From contig PBDC01000019.1 of assembly GCA_002717185.1 (NCBI GenBank), positions 1 to 64,000 of the forward strand: a stretch of 64,000 bases of DNA, read 5' to 3'. A program made the translations under genes and the position numbers. The notes under the pieces are model-generated. The model ran no database searches. It was not told the origin of the DNA and saw nothing but the letters and a program-made list of their open reading frames with translations. The stretch comes from Rhodospirillaceae bacterium (lineage in GTDB: Bacteria; Pseudomonadota; Alphaproteobacteria; UBA8366; GCA-2717185). Shown piece after piece: positions 1 to 8,753 of this stretch. Numbering within the stretch: the first letter of the stretch is position 1; each line of letters begins with the position of its first letter.

Positions 1-93
1 CATTTTACGCCCCTTCAATGCGTCTATGTCGAGCATCATGAAATAAGGTATCTGTCCCAAGAACTCTTTAAAAGAGGATGGCCTTTTGGCTCA

Positions 94-978
94 CTAACGG
101 CCGTTCTTCATCCAGTCGTCCTTGTCAAAGGCGACATTGCCGCCGAAAAAATGAACGACTTGTTCCATCTTATCCATCGCTTTGATCTCGTAGACCTTGG
201 TCGGGCCGCAGATCCGTTCAACCTGTTCGCGGCTGTTCACCCAGTCGTCCGCGATCTGCAAAGTGCTCTGCCGCTGTAGCACATCCCATATATAATAGTG
301 ATGCGGCACTATCACCCGCGGTTTGAGCCGGTCGATAATCGATTCTGCGTGCACATGGCCCATGACATGCTGCGAGCCGTCGATCGGAAGCAGGGCGATG
401 TCGATGTCACCGAGCGCTTTCCAGATGTTTTCGGGTGGGTTGTGACGATTGTCGCCCCAATGCACAATTCGCATGCCGCCAGTCTCGACGACGATCAAGC
501 AATGATCCCAAGAGCGTGGATTGCTCGGTGGTTCGATATCGATGCCGTTGAAGCGCTTATGAATTTTTTTATAGTCGTAGATGGCGCATGTCGAGTCTAC
601 CGCATGTTTGTCTGCCAGCCCGTAGATGGTCATGTCGCCGAACTTATACATGCCAATTAACCGGTCGAGCAGCACGTGGGCGTCGAGCCTATGCAATGCG
701 TCGTGATCAAAATGGGCGTGCGTTGAGGTCCCTATATCGACGGGTACGATAGGGAAATCGTGGAAATACCAGTCCCATTTTCGGGATGGATGGTTGCGCC
801 ATGGGTCAATCATTACCGAAACGCCGCGAGGGGAGGTGATGCGGAAGGCGGAGCTGCCGAAATAGGCCAATTCCACCGGCCCGTCCTTTGGTGTTGAAGC
901 GTCTTCCTGAAGGTCGATCATCCGGTTGTGGTTGCTGGTCATCTGCCAGACGTTTAGGCCATTATCGATTTCGGTCAT
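94..978 (-). CDS. MBL-fold metal-dependent hydrolase (UlaG-like)
   Basis: A 294-residue metallo-beta-lactamase-fold protein, probably a cytoplasmic metal-dependent hydrolase. The metal motif is visible as THAHFDHDAL (an HxHxDH signature) at about residue 87. Further metal-binding positions are likely in HWGDNRHNPP and in the late VPHHYY segment. This layout resembles the UlaG/lactonase-like branch, but the substrate cannot be told from sequence. The start ATG has AAAGGA about 8 bases upstream. It is transcribed away from a decayed transporter at 1046-1547. Confidence 0.85.
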   Translation of the reverse strand: MTEIDNGLNVWQMTSNHNRMIDLQEDASTPKDGPVELAYFGSSAFRITSPRGVSVMIDPWRNHPSRKWDWYFHDFPIVPVDIGTSTHAHFDHDALHRLDAHVLLDRLIGMYKFGDMTIYGLADKHAVDSTCAIYDYKKIHKRFNGIDIEPPSNPRSWDHCLIVVETGGMRIVHWGDNRHNPPENIWKALGDIDIALLPIDGSQHVMGHVHAESIIDRLKPRVIVPHHYYIWDVLQRQSTLQIADDWVNSREQVERICGPTKVYEIKAMDKMEQVVHFFGGNVAFDKDDWMKNGR

Positions 979-1045
979 GGGCCGGTCCTTTAGATTTACG
1001 TTTGGTGCAAGAAAATCAGAACTACCGTTAAGCGTAAGAGGATAG

Positions 1046-1547
1046 GGTTGTGATGGTTTTAGCTTCCTGGCTCTTGCAACTATTTTATGGGATCGCGGCC
1101 TCTCTTCATATGTTTTGTACTTGGCGGTAGCGGTGGACCCTGCTCGGCATCATGCCCATCGCTTCCTTCTTGCTTTGAAACGTGTCTTGCCGGTGGGCAA
1201 TGGCCAGTCGCTCGGTCTGATTACCGGGGCAACCGGGACTGCCACACTGTTGTCACTGTTAGACAATTCGGACACAGTGCTAATGCTGTCCTGCGCGCTA
1301 TTTGGCAGTACCTTCCTCGTGGTCGTCGCTCTGACTACGAACATTATTCGCTTGGCGCAGGCACTGGCGGCTTGGGCGGCCTGGATAGGCTATTTCACCG
1401 TGGTGTTTGGTCTGGGACAGGTCATCGGGCCTGATCGTGGTGGCTGGGCCGGCGACTTGTTGGGACCTGGCGCCGGCGTTTCATGAATGTCCGGGTCGCT
1501 CCTAATCTCTGGCGGCGCTGCCGCACTATTTAGCGAGATCCAAAGGG
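1046..1547 (+). pseudogene. Remnant of a YbfB/YjiJ-type MFS transporter
   Basis: The frame is open from 1046 and matches in style the C-terminal half of YbfB/YjiJ-like MFS permeases. It has hydrophobic helices with TLLSLLD, ALFGSTFLVVVALTT and VFGLGQVIGP, then an in-frame TGA at 1484-1486, then LLISGGAAALF, which is what the last helix should look like. There is no N-terminal half and no convincing start, and it runs into the 3' end of the opposite-strand aminotransferase gene. I read it as a decayed fragment. The family assignment rests on the FGLGQxxGP and FGxTFLxVVALT patterns. Confidence 0.55.
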
Positions 1548-2693
1548 CTAACGAATGCTTTTTTCTTCTGTCACCGCATCGAGTGCTGATGAAAGTGATG
1601 CAACGGACCGGTCAATATTGTGCAATTTGTCTAGACCGAAGAGACCCAGCCGGAAGGTCTGAAAACCTTCGGGCTCGTCGCAGCGCAGTGGAACTCCCGC
1701 AGCGATTTGAAGGCCTTGGGCGGCAAATTTCTTTCCGTTCTGCACGTCACCGTCATCGGTGTAACAGACGACAACACCGGGCGCCTGGAAGCCTTCCGCT
1801 GCTACACTCTTGAAGCCCTTTTCTGTCAGCAGACTGCGGACACGGTCACCTAGTTCCTGCTGCTCCAACCGAACTTTCTCGAACCCGTACTCGCCGGTTT
1901 CCTTCATCGAGTCACGGAACGTCACGATCCCGTCTGTCGGCATGGTTGCGTGATAGGCGTGTCCACCGCCTTCATAGGCCTCCATAATCTCTAGCCATTG
2001 CTTCAAGTTGCAAGCGAAGCTGCTACTGGTCGTGGTCTCTATTGCGATGCGAGCGTTTTCGCTCATCATCACGACGCCGCAGCAGGGTGAGGCGCTCCAC
2101 CCTTTCTGAGGAGCGCTGATTAGGATGTCTACGCCAGCTTCTGCCATATCCACCCAGATCGCACCTGACGCTATGCAGTCGAGCACGAACAGGCCGCCTA
2201 CCTCGTGCACTGCATCAGCCAGCTCGCGCATATAGTCTGTCGGTAGGATCATGCCAGATGAAGTTTCTACATGCGGGGCGAAGACGACTTGCGGGCGTTC
2301 AGACTTGATGGTCGAAACCGCCTCGTCAATCGGTACAGGTGTAAAAGCGGATTGCCGACCATTGTCGACAGGACGTGCTTTCAGCACGATGGTCTCCGAG
2401 GGGATGTTGCCGGTCTCTAGGATTTGTGACCAGCGGAAGCTGAACCAGCCGTTGCGAATTACCATACATTTTCGGTCGGTTGCGAATTGCCGAGCGACCG
2501 CTTCCATGCCGTAGGTCCCACCACCAGGCACTAGTGCGAGTGACGCCGCGTTATAAACCTGTTTCAGGGTCGACGAAATCTCCCGCATGACCCCTTGGAA
2601 AGACTGCGACATGTGATTCAGCGATCGATCTGTAAATACAACCGAATATTCTAGCAGCCCATCCGGGTCGATTTCACGATGTAGTCCTGGCAT
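1548..2693 (-). CDS. Aminotransferase class V (alanine-glyoxylate aminotransferase-like)
   Basis: A PLP-dependent fold-type I enzyme of aminotransferase class V, related to serine/alanine-glyoxylate and phosphonate aminotransferases. The GGGTYGMEA segment near the N-terminus should hold the PLP phosphate. An Asp in FVLDCIASGA precedes the Schiff-base lysine in SAPQKGWS. The frame extends upstream to a TTG at 2759, but the ATG at 2691-2693 has AGGAG six bases before it, giving a 381-residue protein that starts at MPGLHREIDP. The amino donor and acceptor are unknown. Its last bases overlap the decayed MFS fragment on the other strand. Confidence 0.85.
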   Translation of the reverse strand: MPGLHREIDPDGLLEYSVVFTDRSLNHMSQSFQGVMREISSTLKQVYNAASLALVPGGGTYGMEAVARQFATDRKCMVIRNGWFSFRWSQILETGNIPSETIVLKARPVDNGRQSAFTPVPIDEAVSTIKSERPQVVFAPHVETSSGMILPTDYMRELADAVHEVGGLFVLDCIASGAIWVDMAEAGVDILISAPQKGWSASPCCGVVMMSENARIAIETTTSSSFACNLKQWLEIMEAYEGGGHAYHATMPTDGIVTFRDSMKETGEYGFEKVRLEQQELGDRVRSLLTEKGFKSVAAEGFQAPGVVVCYTDDGDVQNGKKFAAQGLQIAAGVPLRCDEPEGFQTFRLGLFGLDKLHNIDRSVASLSSALDAVTEEKSIR

Positions 2694-3002
2694 CACTGCT
2701 CCTGTGCCAATCGAATGATATTTAGCACTTGGATTATTCACTTGGGTCGGTTCGGACAAGGGACGTATGCCTTATTCAGCCGGAGTTGGACGATTTGCCG
2801 CATCCGGTTTGGCCCTAACGAACTGAATTGATACGCGACGGACAAAATTGTGTGGACTTCAAGCTATGCAAGATAGGTTGCAAAAGATCGCAACGAGATA
2901 GACTAGAGTGAAAAACTTAAGAATCGATTTCGGTGCATTGGCGACCATAGGAGAATTTGTTCTGGCCTAAGCCGCCAATATCACGAAGTGACCCGCTGAT
3001 AG

Positions 3003-3317
3003 ATAAAAATAGTCCGCGCCTTCAATGCCACGATTAGCGAAGCAATGCTGCGCAAGTTTCCCGATCTAGCGCGCGATAATAAGATCAATTTCGTGAACAG
3101 CGCGAACGCTTATGCCGATAGTGCATCGGAAACGATGTTCGGCAACCTGATTAAGAAAGATTGGACCGCCTGGATCCGCGCCACGAAGATCAAGCGGTAG
3201 GACGGTATTCAAGGATATGCGTTTGGCGATCAGGGTATTCAATTTGTGGCTTCCCTCAACGTCTATGAGGCCGGCGTCGATGCGATGTGGAGGCGTCCAT
3301 TGGCCTTTCTTCCTTAA
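3003..3317 (+). pseudogene. Unrecognised coding remnant with one in-frame amber codon
   Basis: Frame 3003-3317 is open except for a single TAG at 3198-3200 and reads like real protein on both sides (RAFNATISEAMLRKFPDL..., KKDWTAWIRATKIKR, then DGIQGYAFGDQGIQFVASL). It has no start codon with a ribosome site and ends 58 bases before the dioxygenase gene. I do not recognise the family. The simplest reading is the decayed C-terminus of a lost gene. The rest of the 2760-3375 interval shows only a TCAC-GAA-GTGA palindrome at 2981-2991. Confidence 0.3.
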
Positions 3318-3375
3318 CGGGATAGGCCGGTGATATAACGCGTCGTGTGTGAGACAACGCAAGGGAGAGCGGAAT

Positions 3376-4320
3376 ATGACCGAAGAGGCCGGATTGACGA
3401 TAGAGCCGTTGGAAGGGGCCCGGTTCGGCGCCGAAATTTCAGGGCTGGAGCCTCGACAAATCACCGACGCGCAGCGTGAGGCGATTTGGGCGGTCTATCG
3501 TGACCGTCATGGTCTAATCTGTTTCGCCTTCGAGCGCATGATCGAAGAGGATGAACTGCATGCGATCACCACGGTTTTCGGCACAAAGGAGGTGGCACCC
3601 GGCCTTATCAATGGCATGGGCAAGATGATGCCGGAAGGTGAGGAACATCTGACCTTTGAGGAGCAGGTTACCCGTCTCGAGGCTGATGGCGTTGATCCTT
3701 ACATGACCTTTATCGGTAATCTCGATCCGAGGACCTTGCAGCGCAGAGAACGCAAGAAGAAATTTTTCGGTGAGTGGGAATGGCATTCCGACATGTCCTA
3801 CGTTCCGGTGCCGCCGACTTTCAGCCTGCTGCATGCTCGGGTCATCCCTGATGAGGGCGGCGACACCGGATTTTGCAGTCAAGTGATGGCTGCACAGGCT
3901 CTGCCACCGGAGCTTCGGGCGCGTATTGGAGACCTTGCAGCGAAGCACGATTCCACATACGGAAGTAGTGGTGAATTGCGCCCCGGCATGTCGCCACCCG
4001 CCTCTCCGATCGAGGCTATGGGCCACGCGCATCCCATTCTTCGCAAGGTGCCGACCACGGGTGAAGAAGCGGTTTTCCTAGGCCGTCGAACCAACGGTTA
4101 TATTCCTGGGCTGCCACTAGAGGAGAGCGAGCTGTTACTCGACGAGATCTGGGCGCATGCGACCCAGCCGCAATTTTGTTATCGGCATAAATGGCAGGTT
4201 GGGCAGGTTGTCGTTTGGGACAATCGCATGTTGCTGCACATGCGCCATCCAGTTGACGAGAAACATAACCGCTTCATGTGGCGTACGCAGACTAAGGGCG
4301 AGGCGGTTATTCCTGCTTGA
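3376..4320 (+). CDS. TauD/TfdA-family Fe(II)/2-oxoglutarate dioxygenase
   Basis: A 314-residue 2-oxoglutarate-dependent dioxygenase of the TauD/TfdA clan. The HxD iron motif is in EWEWHSDMSY. The distal histidine is expected in RMLLHMRHPV, shortly before the arginine (FMWRTQ) that would bind 2-oxoglutarate. The frame opens at 3349, but the ATG at 3376 has GGGAG about 9 bases upstream and starts the family-like MTEEAGLTIEPL. It lies 29 bases upstream of the UGSC selenoprotein gene on the same strand, so the two are probably cotranscribed and may act on the same substrate. The substrate is not predictable. Confidence 0.9.
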   Translation: MTEEAGLTIEPLEGARFGAEISGLEPRQITDAQREAIWAVYRDRHGLICFAFERMIEEDELHAITTVFGTKEVAPGLINGMGKMMPEGEEHLTFEEQVTRLEADGVDPYMTFIGNLDPRTLQRRERKKKFFGEWEWHSDMSYVPVPPTFSLLHARVIPDEGGDTGFCSQVMAAQALPPELRARIGDLAAKHDSTYGSSGELRPGMSPPASPIEAMGHAHPILRKVPTTGEEAVFLGRRTNGYIPGLPLEESELLLDEIWAHATQPQFCYRHKWQVGQVVVWDNRMLLHMRHPVDEKHNRFMWRTQTKGEAVIPA

Positions 4321-4349
4321 ACGTTACAATTCGGGATGGAGTTTAACGA

Positions 4350-6050
4350 ATGGTGGATAGCCAAGAATTTGAGGCGTTATGGCCTGGTGGCGTCAGTGCC
4401 ATCGATGTTGTGGCGCCGGCGCCCCGCGGCGATCTTAAAGGTAAGCGGATCGGTTTTCTGTGGGACGATATGTTTCGCGGTGAAGAGATTTTTCCAATGC
4501 TGCGGAAGAGCCTTTCCGAAAGGTTCGATGACCTCGACTTCGTGAATTACGACGCTTTCGGGCCTATCTTTGGGGGAGAGGAACACGCGGTTGTGGCCGC
4601 ACTTCCAAAACGATTGAAGCAGCTGGGAGTCGATGCCGTAGTCAGTGGTATAGGTTGTTGAGGCGCTTGCACGCCCGCCGTGATGCGGGCCAGCGCTGCG
4701 GTTGAGAAATTGGGTGTCCCGACGGCATCCCTCATCTGCGATGGTTTCGTCGGGCAGGCGACGGCTATCATGCCGGGATTAGGGGTTGAGACGATCCCCA
4801 TCGCTCGAATTGTTGGCCATGTGGATGGGCAGTCAGCCGAGGATCTGCGGCGTAACATCGATGAGGTCACGACACCGGATGTCATTCGCTGTCTGCTTGA
4901 ACCAGCTGTGTCTTGCGCAATCGCTGAAAATTTTACCAACGATACGATCGTTGGTAGCGGCAATTTTGACACGATCAATCAACTTTTTTTAGACAGGCGA
5001 TGGAGTGATGGACTTGCCATCGTGCCGCCGTCGCGGGATCGGGTCGCGTCGTTTCTGGAACATACTGATGACGATCCCGATCGTATAATTGGTGTCCTTC
5101 AGCCGGCCGGATCGTCTGCAACTGTCAAGAACGTGGCAATCAACGGTGTCATGGCGAATTGCCGACCGGAATACATGCCTGTGTTGATCGCCATCGCTGA
5201 GGTGCTGTGTGACCCGGCCTATGGCGTCGAGCATAGCGGGGATACGACAGGTGGTGATCCGCTGATTATTCTGAGCGGCCCGGTTATCGAGGGGTTGGGC
5301 TTCAACTGCGCGGGAGTGGCGCTAAGAGACGGTTATCAAGCGAATACCAGTGTTGGCCGGTTTATCAGGCTGTATCAGCGCAATGTAGCTGGAATTCTGC
5401 CCGAGGGTGCTGACAAAGGAACGTTTGGGCACACCTGGCGTGTCGTTTTGGCGGAACATGAGATGGCAGCCAGGTCGATCGGCTGGGCGACTTTTGGCGA
5501 GGAACGTGGGTTCGGTCCTAGCGAGGACCTTGTGACCATCGGTCGTTTCACCAGCGGTGGCGGGATCGGATCGATATACGGCAACGACTCGCAGGAAATC
5601 GTCCGCTATCTAGCAGACGGGCTGGTCCGCCATACCAGCTGGGAGTTCATCTTTACGGTAGGTTTCGCGCGTGGCACTTATCGGCCGCTGTTAGTTATTA
5701 GCCCACTTGTTGCTAAGACATTACAAATCGCCGGCATGTCAAAGGATGGCCTCCGCACAGCTTTGTACGAGCATGCGCGATTGCCAGCGGTGAAATTGGA
5801 ATGCTATATCGGCCATTGGACCAATTTGCTTCCGGGTGGTCCCAGTTTGGGCCAATTGGTGGCTGATGGTACGGCTGCTCCGCATTTTGCGGAGAACGAT
5901 GATCCGCAGCGCCTGGTGCCGATTGTTGAAAATCCGGAAGATATTCTGATCACCGTCAGCGGCGATCCGCTTCGATCGAACGCTTACGTCTTCGCAAGCA
6001 ACGGGATGCATGGTTTTCCGACTAGCAAGAAGATCCGTGTGCGTGCTTAA
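4350..6050 (+). CDS. UGSC-family selenoprotein (Sec104, in-frame UGA)
   Basis: A single 566-residue gene that looks broken because of TGA at 4659-4661. Read through, the junction is GIGC-U-GACTPAV, which matches the signature of the UGSC (seleno)protein family, with Ala in place of Ser (U-G-A-C). The frame is identical before and after the TGA. The downstream part continues with family-like sequence (LGVPTASLICDGF, TTGGDPLIILSGP, NCAGVALRDGYQANTSVGRF). The start ATG has GGATGGAG 8 bases upstream. A near-perfect SECIS hairpin follows the TGA at once (separate entry). The family's biochemical role is, to my knowledge, not established; a U-x-x-C pair suggests redox chemistry. It is probably cotranscribed with the upstream TauD-type gene. 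Confidence 0.88.
4659..4696 (+). promoter_or_regulatory. Selenocysteine UGA plus SECIS hairpin (UGSC gene)
   Basis: TGA 4659-4661 is followed by lower stem GCGCT (4663-4667) pairing AGCGC (4692-4696). The upper stem GCCCGC (4673-4678) pairs perfectly with GCGGGC (4685-4690). The apical hexaloop is CGUGAU (4679-4684), starting 17 bases after the TGA. This is the geometry SelB recognises in bacterial selenoprotein mRNAs, with the GU in the apical loop. The element lies inside the coding region, as bacterial SECIS elements do. Confidence 0.85.
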
Positions 6051-6100
6051 CCAAACTACTCGAAACATTAACGTCGCGGGGAGGGGTTTCCGTGCTTGGT

Positions 6101-7498
6101 TTATGGTGTGACGGTCATGCGTTGACGCAACTTCGCCAACCGCTTCATTAGCCGCATGGATTTCTTAAGCGCGCTCAGATAGACGACGTGCTCTTCCTCG
6201 ATCGTGTGCCTAAGCGTCTCCTTGAAACGTTCGCCAACCCAGCGCTCCTGTGCTTCGATATCAGCCCACATATCACTCTCGCTCGGTAACACTGCGTCGC
6301 CCAACTCGATGTCGCGTATCCAGCGGGCCTGATGTTCGAAAATCATATTAAGGGCGGTGTCAGTGTTGAAGAAACCGGGAAAGTAAAGGCCGGGCCAACC
6401 TGGCTGCACCATCCGCTTGTAGAGCCTAAGTTTGTTATTTTCGAGTGGTACAATTTTGCGCGAAACGAAGGGCAGCTGTATTTGGTAGCCCGTTGCGGCG
6501 ATGATTGTGTCGAATTCTTCCGACGTGCCGTCGGTAAAGTGCAGGGTCTTGCCGTCGATTTTTTCGATTCCGTGCTTCACAGTTATACGGCTGTAGGCGA
6601 TGTCGGTAACGATTGTGCCGTTGCTGGTGGTGTGCACGCGTTTTTCCATTGGTCGGAAGCCTAGCTTCTTCATGTCGCCATGGACGAGATAAGTCAGGAT
6701 ACCCGTCAATTTGCGACGTAGCCATCCTGGTATCCAGTGGCGTTGGATTTTACGTGTAATATCCGTGAATGGGATGCCGCAGAACAGTTTCGGAAGAATA
6801 ATCGCACCGGAGCGGGCGACCAGCACGCAACGGGGCGATGTCACGCAAACGTCGCTGGCAATGTCGCACGCACTGTTGCCGACACCAATCACACAAATGC
6901 GCTGGCCGACAAAGTTTTCCGGCTCTTTGTAGTGGTGTGAATGGACATAGGTGCCCGCGAAATCATCGCGAAACATAGGGACATGCAGCGGGTCGGAAAG
7001 ATGGCCGGAGGCAGCAAGCACCGTGTCAAAGGTCTCTATAGTGCCGTTTTCCAGTTCCAGGTTCCACCGTGGCGTCTCGGTCGCCGGATCGAAGGCCGGA
7101 TGAATGTCAGTGACCGTCGTGTTGAAGCGGATCAACGGCACGATATCGAAATGCTTGGCGTAATCCTCCAGATATTGGTGCATGTCCCAGTGGTCGGGAA
7201 AGGATTGAACATCCGCGTTGAAATCCAAATCATGGAACAGCGTCACACCGCGCGACGTGTTGATGTGCAAGGTACGATAGGCTGAAGACAAGCCGTTGTC
7301 GTTCTCATAACACCACATACCACCAATCTTGGTACCGATTTCGAAGACCGTGACGTCGAAACCGGCCTCGCGCATGTATTTGGCCATACAGATTCCGGCA
7401 GCGCCTGCGCCGATGATCGCTATGTGTTTGATTTTTTTGTCTGGTTGTCTAGAGACCGATGCTGTCACAGCCTGTACCATTCTGCTGAATTCAACCAT
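6101..7498 (-). CDS. Flavin-containing monooxygenase (FMO-like, NAD(P)-binding)
   Basis: A 465-residue flavoprotein monooxygenase. The FAD-binding GAGAAGICMAKY motif lies near residue 29, the NADPH-binding GVGNSACDIASD motif is mid-protein, and between them is the FMO/BVMO fingerprint-like FAGTYVHSHHYKEP. These enzymes use a C4a-hydroperoxyflavin to oxygenate soft nucleophiles or ketones, so N-, S- or Baeyer-Villiger oxidation are all possible. It converges with the UGSC gene, 50 bases apart. The first ATG is used; no clear ribosome site decides between it and the ATG six codons later. Confidence 0.88.
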   Translation of the reverse strand: MVEFSRMVQAVTASVSRQPDKKIKHIAIIGAGAAGICMAKYMREAGFDVTVFEIGTKIGGMWCYENDNGLSSAYRTLHINTSRGVTLFHDLDFNADVQSFPDHWDMHQYLEDYAKHFDIVPLIRFNTTVTDIHPAFDPATETPRWNLELENGTIETFDTVLAASGHLSDPLHVPMFRDDFAGTYVHSHHYKEPENFVGQRICVIGVGNSACDIASDVCVTSPRCVLVARSGAIILPKLFCGIPFTDITRKIQRHWIPGWLRRKLTGILTYLVHGDMKKLGFRPMEKRVHTTSNGTIVTDIAYSRITVKHGIEKIDGKTLHFTDGTSEEFDTIIAATGYQIQLPFVSRKIVPLENNKLRLYKRMVQPGWPGLYFPGFFNTDTALNMIFEHQARWIRDIELGDAVLPSESDMWADIEAQERWVGERFKETLRHTIEEEHVVYLSALKKSMRLMKRLAKLRQRMTVTP

Positions 7499-7792
7499 TC
7501 AAACGGGCGTCCTAATCAGTCCACCCCGTAAGAAGACACTAAAAGTAGTTTCGTCAGTTTTACTCTGTGAAGTCGCAAGTTTCGAGATGCAGTCGGCCAT
7601 ATATGCCAACACATGAGGGAATTTTCGCAACAAGTCACCTTCGTACATCGCGGCAGCAAATTTACTGCCTGCCGCGTGTGGCGCTAAATATCTAGCGTCA
7701 CTCGGCTATACGGCCTGTTTTGTCCACTCTGGACGGAGAGGCTTCTGGCTGTTGCAATGCGGAAACCTCATGCAACACAGAGGAGCCACCCG

Positions 7793-8635
7793 ATGCAAAT
7801 CATCGATTCCCAAGTTCATGTTTACGAAGCTAATACGCCTGAACGTCCATGGCACTCGGTTCCGAATTGGCCTGACCACGTTACGGGTGAGGAAATGGTG
7901 CACGCGATGGATGCGGTTGGCGTTGATGGTGCGATCTTCGTCTCTGCCTTCTCAATGTACCAATACGACGCCAGCTACGCGCTGGAGGTGCATCAAGCGT
8001 ATCCCGGAAAGTTTGGTCTCATTAAGCCGATTGACCCGAATGATCCCGCGGCTGCTGAGGTCATTGCCGACTGGAAGAATACGCCTGGTACGGTCGGCAT
8101 CCGTATTATGATGGCCCGAGAAGCTGGCCATATGCCTGACGATCCGGGCATCAATTTGATCCTGCGCGAAGCGGTGCGGCACGATTTCCCTGTTAACATG
8201 CTGTGTTGGGGCAATTTAGACGCTGGGATTGAATTGGTAGACCGGCACCCCGATACGCGTTTCGTCATTGATCATCTGGGTCTACTGCAACCACGTACTC
8301 CGCCTGCCCCGCCAGAGCCCTGGGCTGAACTGGCGAAGGTGCTGGAACTGGCGGAGCGCAAGAATGCAGTAATCAAGGTTAGTGGCGCTTGCACGCTGTC
8401 TAAGGAGAAATACCCCTTCCAGGATATATGGGACCCATTGGCGCGCGTGTTCGACGCCTGGGGACTGGATCGCTGCTTGTGGGGGACTGATTGGACCCGC
8501 GCCTTCGCTGTTGTCAATTATGAGCAGGCGGTCCAGCCATTTCGTCTTAACGACCGTTTGAGCGACAGTGAACGCGCGACCTTAATGGGCGGCAGCTGTG
8601 CCAATGTCTATGGGTGGAAACCAACGCCTGGTTAA
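7793..8635 (+). CDS. Amidohydrolase family protein (TIM-barrel, amidohydrolase 2 type)
   Basis: A 280-residue metal-dependent amidohydrolase of the ACMSD/lactonase-like branch. The metal motif HxH is replaced by DSQVHVYE near the start, with later VIDHLGLL (metal His) and WGTDWTRAF (catalytic Asp) segments in the usual order. Such proteins hydrolyse lactones or amides or decarboxylate aromatic acids. The frame opens at 7757, but the ATG at 7793 has GAGGAG upstream and begins with the family-like MQIIDSQVH. It lies 118 bases before the Sec-containing GST on the same strand. Confidence 0.85.
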   Translation: MQIIDSQVHVYEANTPERPWHSVPNWPDHVTGEEMVHAMDAVGVDGAIFVSAFSMYQYDASYALEVHQAYPGKFGLIKPIDPNDPAAAEVIADWKNTPGTVGIRIMMAREAGHMPDDPGINLILREAVRHDFPVNMLCWGNLDAGIELVDRHPDTRFVIDHLGLLQPRTPPAPPEPWAELAKVLELAERKNAVIKVSGACTLSKEKYPFQDIWDPLARVFDAWGLDRCLWGTDWTRAFAVVNYEQAVQPFRLNDRLSDSERATLMGGSCANVYGWKPTPG

Positions 8636-8753
8636 GCGCTGGAAAATTTAAGAAATTGGGATGAATGATCGGCTATTTTGACACCCGCGCAACACCAGCC
8701 TTATTGTCGCTTTAGTTGAATGAGCGACGCATCACTTTGGAGGAGGCAACGAT

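Noticed and set aside
1484..1486. In-frame TGA in the MFS-like fragment as a selenocysteine codon
   Set aside because: No hairpin with a GU-containing loop follows within 40 bases and MFS transporters have no Sec members known to me. The frame also has no start, so decay explains it better.
3198..3200. In-frame TAG as a pyrrolysine codon
   Set aside because: The protein is not an MtmB/MtbB/MttB-like sequence, and there is no Pyl machinery visible in the window.
4680..6050. Short separate gene downstream of the UGSC TGA
   Set aside because: The GTG start lies in the SECIS loop and the upstream frame continues the same protein, so it is one gene with a Sec codon.
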